Shown: in pieces, positions 6,201 through 8,594 of the stretch | Position numbering within the stretch: position 1 is the first letter of the stretch | Layout: the number at the start of each line of letters is the position of its first letter | Position numbers and translations under genes: made by a program | Notes under the pieces: model-generated | Databases searched by the model: none | Told to the model about the DNA's origin: nothing | The model's input: only the letters and a program-made list of their open reading frames with translations | Origin: Actinomycetota bacterium | Lineage (GTDB): Bacteria > Actinomycetota > Actinomycetes > S36-B12 > UBA10799 | Assembly (NCBI GenBank): GCA_030837445.1 | Contig: JAUPKM010000403.1 | Coordinates: forward strand, 1-8,594 | Reading direction: 5' to 3' | DNA length: 8,594 nucleotides

Positions 6201-7574
6201 TCAGAGGGTCAGGACCACCGTGGAGATGCTTCTCGCGCCGACGCTGACGGTCACCTGGTCGCCGTTGAGGGCGGTGGACCCGGAGGCCGCGCCCTGGGAC
6301 TGCGAGGTGATGTAGTACTCCGCCTGGGAGACCTTCTGCGGCACCTGCACAATGGCATTGTCCACGGCTTTCGTGGAACGGTTGAGGACGACGAGCGTGA
6401 TTTTTCCGTCGCCCTGGTAGGCGGTGACCTCCAGCCCGGACGCCTTGGAACTCTTCGTCAGGAGGACGCGCTGGTAGCCGGGACGGACGTACTTGGAGAA
6501 CTGCGAGAAGGCTTGGCCCCGCTTGAGGACAGCGCCCTTGGTCGTTCCGTACTGCGCCTCGCCGTCACCGATGAAGGAGTAGAACCGGCGTCCGTACCAC
6601 CAGACGTACGCGCTCCAATTCGACTCCATCGACTTGTGCACCGTGCGCATGATGTTGTCGAGAGTTTCGTTCCACACCGTGGCGTTGCTCGGGTTGCCCC
6701 AGATGTTGGAGCCGTTGCCGTCGGCCGCGTGGAGGTTCCACTCCGTCATCCACTGATTCTTGCCGTACTGCGCAGCCAGCGGGTAGGCGGACAGGTTGCC
6801 CTGGGACTCGGCGTCGTACAAGTGGCCGCCGACGTACCCGATGTTGGCGCGGGCTGCGGCGTCCTTCAGCGTGGGGTCGGTGTAGCTGCGGTTGAAGCCC
6901 ATGGACTCGGCGACCATGAGCTGGGTGTCCTTGACCTTCGCACCTTGCTCCTTGACGAATTTCGCCAGTTCCTGACCGGTCCAGTCCATGGAGTCGTAGT
7001 TCGGATGCCAGTCCGGCTCGTTCTGGACCGACGTCACATCGACCGCGATGCTCTTCCCCTTCAGGTATTGCACGAAGCTGTTGAGGTGGTTGGCATAGTC
7101 GTCGTAGTAATCCGCCTTGAGTTTGCCGCCGTTGACCCGGCTGTTGTTGGTCTTGAAGTTCGCCGGCGCCGTCCACGGCGAGGCCAGGATCTTGACGTTC
7201 GAGCCGTAGGATTTCGCGGTCTTCAGGCTGTTCACCAGGTAGCTCCACTCGTTGGAGACCGGTGAAACACCCGTCCGTACGATCGACATCCCCAACTGGC
7301 CGGGGCCCAGGCCCACCAAGGTCTGCGTCTCAGCCGTTGTCCACTGGCCGTTCGCATCGCCCCAGATGGGTGTGGCAGCGCCGAAACCATCGATCGTCTG
7401 GTACTTCGTACCCGTGTCCACTGTGATGTCGGCCGCCCCCTGAGCCGCTGACGGGTACGTCGTGACGGTGGGCGAGGGCGTCGTGGCAACCTGCGCCGAC
7501 GTCGCGGGGGCGATCAAGAGCGCGGCCGTGGCTGCAACCGTTGCAACAAGGGGAACTTTCGGAATGTGTTTCAT
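6201..7574 (-). CDS. Secreted GH30 glycoside hydrolase, GH30_8 xylanase-like
   Basis: A 457-residue secreted enzyme of glycoside hydrolase family 30, closest by eye to subfamily 8 glucuronoxylanases such as B. subtilis XynC. MKHIPKVPLVATVAATAALLI forms a signal peptide with probable cleavage after ATSA (residue 27). The barrel begins at YQTIDGFGAATPI (58-70). SPWTAPANF (132-140) precedes the acid/base Glu186 in QNEPDW, and MTEWNLH (276-282) carries the nucleophile Glu278. AYVWWYGRRFYSFIG (322-336) and FSKYVRPGYQRV (359-370) are typical of the subfamily. The last 90 residues form the beta side domain. There is no carbohydrate-binding module. ATG 7574 has GGAG 7 bases upstream. In XynC the nucleophile is followed by VYY, here by WNLH, so the aglycone or glucuronate contacts probably differ even though the Arg pair in WWYxRR is kept. 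It lies downstream of a CBM2 protein gene on the same strand, and a 460-base gap suggests its own promoter. Confidence 0.9.
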   Translation of the reverse strand: MKHIPKVPLVATVAATAALLIAPATSAQVATTPSPTVTTYPSAAQGAADITVDTGTKYQTIDGFGAATPIWGDANGQWTTAETQTLVGLGPGQLGMSIVRTGVSPVSNEWSYLVNSLKTAKSYGSNVKILASPWTAPANFKTNNSRVNGGKLKADYYDDYANHLNSFVQYLKGKSIAVDVTSVQNEPDWHPNYDSMDWTGQELAKFVKEQGAKVKDTQLMVAESMGFNRSYTDPTLKDAAARANIGYVGGHLYDAESQGNLSAYPLAAQYGKNQWMTEWNLHAADGNGSNIWGNPSNATVWNETLDNIMRTVHKSMESNWSAYVWWYGRRFYSFIGDGEAQYGTTKGAVLKRGQAFSQFSKYVRPGYQRVLLTKSSKASGLEVTAYQGDGKITLVVLNRSTKAVDNAIVQVPQKVSQAEYYITSQSQGAASGSTALNGDQVTVSVGARSISTVVLTL

Positions 7575-7917
7575 TTGATCACTCCACTGGTCTGCGCGAA
7601 GACAGCTGCGGGCATGGCGTGCTCGCGCTGATTTGCCTGCGGTCCTTCATCGACGAATCGCCGTCGCACCTCGCGGTGACACCACGGGATCGCCGTCGGC
7701 TCGGCATCATCCGGGTGAGGAACGCGGTTGCTCGGTGGGGAACCGCCTCCGAACGACCATCGCAGCAACAACCTGTTGCAGCAAGGAACGTTTTTGCGCA
7801 GGCCGAGGGCTGAAGAAACAGCCTCCGTTCTCCCGACGGCCGGACTGGTTCCCTGTCGTGGTCCCGAGGACGGCCCAAGGCGCCGGCTCGACCCAACAAA
7901 GGATCTTTCCCGGGGCC
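7575..7917 (-). promoter_or_regulatory. 5' region of the GH30 gene
   Basis: No gene is apparent in these 343 bases; the long minus frame 7571-7987 has no family features or start signal. The GH30 binding site GGAG lies at 7582-7585. A 10-bp direct repeat ATCGCCGTCG occurs at 7657-7666 and 7689-7698, 32 bases apart (about three helical turns). A palindrome sits at 7765-7779. I could not find a convincing -10/-35 pair, so the transcription start is unknown. Confidence 0.45.
7765..7779. promoter_or_regulatory. Palindrome, possible operator upstream of GH30
   Basis: GCAACA (7765-7770) and TGTTGC (7774-7779) form a perfect inverted repeat with a 3-base spacer, and the flanks keep partial symmetry (GCAGCAACA against TGTTGCAGC, one mismatch). 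It lies about 190 bases upstream of the GH30 start codon. A dimeric sugar-responsive repressor could bind such a site, but it matches no operator I can name. Confidence 0.3.
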
Positions 7918-7991
7918 CCGGTCCCCGCTCCGGGCGTGGCAGTGGGGACCGGCCTGTCAGGAATTCTCCTGGGTGCTCGGTCCCCACTGCC
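7910..7991 (-). terminator. Nested hairpins with alternative pairings
   Basis: Bases 7938-7951 pair perfectly with 7978-7991 (14 bp); inside the loop CAGGA (7958-7962) pairs with TCCTG (7967-7971). The same left arm can pair with a third segment instead: CCGGTCCCC (7918-7926) is complementary to GGGGACCGG (7944-7952). A 12-bp palindrome (7910-7921) overlaps that third segment. The structure lies 45-125 bases past the stop of the CBM2 gene, so it most likely terminates that transcript; alternative folding could tune read-through into the GH30 gene. Confidence 0.6.
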
Positions 7992-7996
7992 CCGGT

Positions 7997-8021
7997 GATC
8001 TGACCTCTGCAGGATCAGATC
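7997..8021 (-). terminator. Small hairpin just after the CBM2 gene stop
   Basis: GATCTGACCT (7997-8006) pairs with AGGATCAGATC (8011-8021) through a 10-bp stem with one bulged A (8014) and a CTGC loop. It begins 14 bases past the stop codon of the CBM2 gene on the minus strand and may form a double terminator with the larger structure further on. Confidence 0.45.
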
Positions 8022-8034
8022 GGTCTCGTTGCTG

Positions 8035-8594
8035 TCATCCGGCGGTGCAGCTGGAGACAGTGATGCCCTCAGCGGACCCGGAGCCCTGGAAACCGAACTC
8101 CGCCGATCCTCCGGAGCTCAAGGAACCGTTCCAAGCAAGGTTGGACACGGTGCTCCCGGACTGCTGTCCGTTCCACACGCTGGCGATCGAGGCGTTGGGA
8201 ACGCTGAGCTTGACGCTCCATCCGGAGATCGCCGAGGAGCCCGCGGTCACCTTCACCGCAGCCACGAAACCGTTACTCCAGCTGTTCTGCACGGTCACGG
8301 CAGCGCTGCAGGTCTTCCCCGGAGGCGTGATGGTCGGGGTGATCGTGGGCGTGATGGTCGGGGTGATGGTCGGGGTGACCGTCGGGGTGACCGTGGGGGT
8401 GACGGTCGGCGTGATGGTGGGCGTGATGGTCGGCGTGCTGTCGGAGAGGGTGGGGGTGGTCCAGTCCTTCCACTGGGAGAGGTCGCCGGCCTTCTTGCTG
8501 GAGATCTTCATGACGCCGGTGTAGGTGCCATTCTTGAGCAGGAACTTCTTGATGTTCTGCTGCAGGGGGGTTTTCCATTCCGAACGGACCGCGC
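8035..8594 (-). CDS. Secreted protein with C-terminal CBM2, 5' end outside window
   Basis: The visible 185 residues are the C-terminus of a larger protein; the frame is open to the window edge (first whole codon at 8592). Residues 1-52 of the visible part (with NIKKFLLKNGTYTGVMKI and KKAGDLSQWKDW) close an upstream domain that I cannot assign. A Thr-Pro-Thr-Ile/Val linker of ten TPT repeats follows (53-91). Residues 95-182 form a family 2 carbohydrate-binding module, with the disulphide pair Cys95 and Cys182, Trp105, Trp125, Trp140 and Trp154, and the motifs WSNGFVAAVKV and AWNGSLSSGGSAEFGFQ. CBM2 binds crystalline cellulose or xylan, so the protein is very probably exported and acts on plant cell walls, in line with the neighbouring GH30 gene. 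The first internal ATG (8511) is not a believable start, because it sits inside folded sequence. Confidence 0.88.
   Translation of the reverse strand, partial: AVRSEWKTPLQQNIKKFLLKNGTYTGVMKISSKKAGDLSQWKDWTTPTLSDSTPTITPTITPTVTPTVTPTVTPTITPTITPTITPTITPPGKTCSAAVTVQNSWSNGFVAAVKVTAGSSAISGWSVKLSVPNASIASVWNGQQSGSTVSNLAWNGSLSSGGSAEFGFQGSGSAEGITVSSCTAG
8324..8431 (-). repeat. Nine tandem 12-bp units encoding the Thr-Pro linker
   Basis: Nine imperfect 12-base units run from 8324 to 8431 without gaps. On the + strand each reads GGSGTGAYSGTS with changes at a few positions, and on the coding strand each gives Thr-Pro-Thr-Ile or Thr-Pro-Thr-Val. A partial tenth unit starts at 8432. The array keeps the reading frame whatever its copy number, so linker length can change by slippage or recombination. 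Confidence 0.92.

Noticed and set aside
7571..7987. 138-codon minus-strand frame upstream of GH30
   Set aside because: It runs through the terminator-like hairpins and overlaps the GH30 start, with Arg/Pro-rich sequence and no family features.
8324..8431. CRISPR-like array
   Set aside because: The 12-base units are contiguous with no spacers and encode a protein linker.
7973..8524. Plus-strand frame with Val-Gly-Val repeats
   Set aside because: It is the antisense image of the Thr-Pro linker repeat; the minus strand has an unmistakable CBM2.

Overview
The window looks like a piece of chromosome or integrated island from a high-GC, mycelial-type actinomycete. The signs are GC-ending codons in most genes, GTG starts, an IS30-family remnant, a secreted GH30 glycanase beside a CBM2 protein, and a PIG-V-like membrane mannosyltransferase. 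A Streptomyces, Kitasatospora or Streptacidiphilus-like host is my inference; the species cannot be named from this sequence.

Left part (1-4290), an accessory island. It opens with a decayed IS30 transposase (46-755) that has two frameshifts and has lost its catalytic core, followed by a short unrecognised coding-like remnant (781-929). Next is a two-gene operon on the + strand. The first gene is an SMC/ABC-like AAA ATPase (1230-2573) and the second an RloB-family protein (2557-3207); they overlap by 17 bases. The pair matches the RloA/RloB (AbiLi/AbiLii) architecture and is the best candidate here for an anti-phage system. Both genes use noticeably more A/T-ending codons than their neighbours, and each carries one TTA leucine codon. 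After a 405-base unresolved spacer comes a minus-strand toxin-antitoxin operon: a small antitoxin (3927-4244) and a MazF/PemK-like toxin (3613-3930), joined by a GTGA overlap.

Middle part (4291-6200). About 440 bases without a convincing gene lead to a multi-pass PIG-V/COG5542-like mannosyltransferase (4730-6061) that may be leaderless. A perfect 17-bp hairpin follows its stop, and a second hairpin serves the convergent GH30 gene.

Right part (6201-8594), secreted polysaccharide degradation on the minus strand. A GH30 enzyme with a signal peptide (6201-7574) lies downstream of a gene whose visible 3' end encodes a repetitive Thr-Pro linker and a C-terminal CBM2 (8035 to the window edge). The 460-base gap between them holds terminator-like hairpins, some with mutually exclusive pairings, and a small palindrome.

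How the parts work together: the left half is defence and stress cargo beside transposase debris. The right half looks like core metabolism for plant-polymer breakdown. The mannosyltransferase is a cell-envelope gene between the two. No CRISPR array, tRNA, rRNA or complete insertion sequence was seen.
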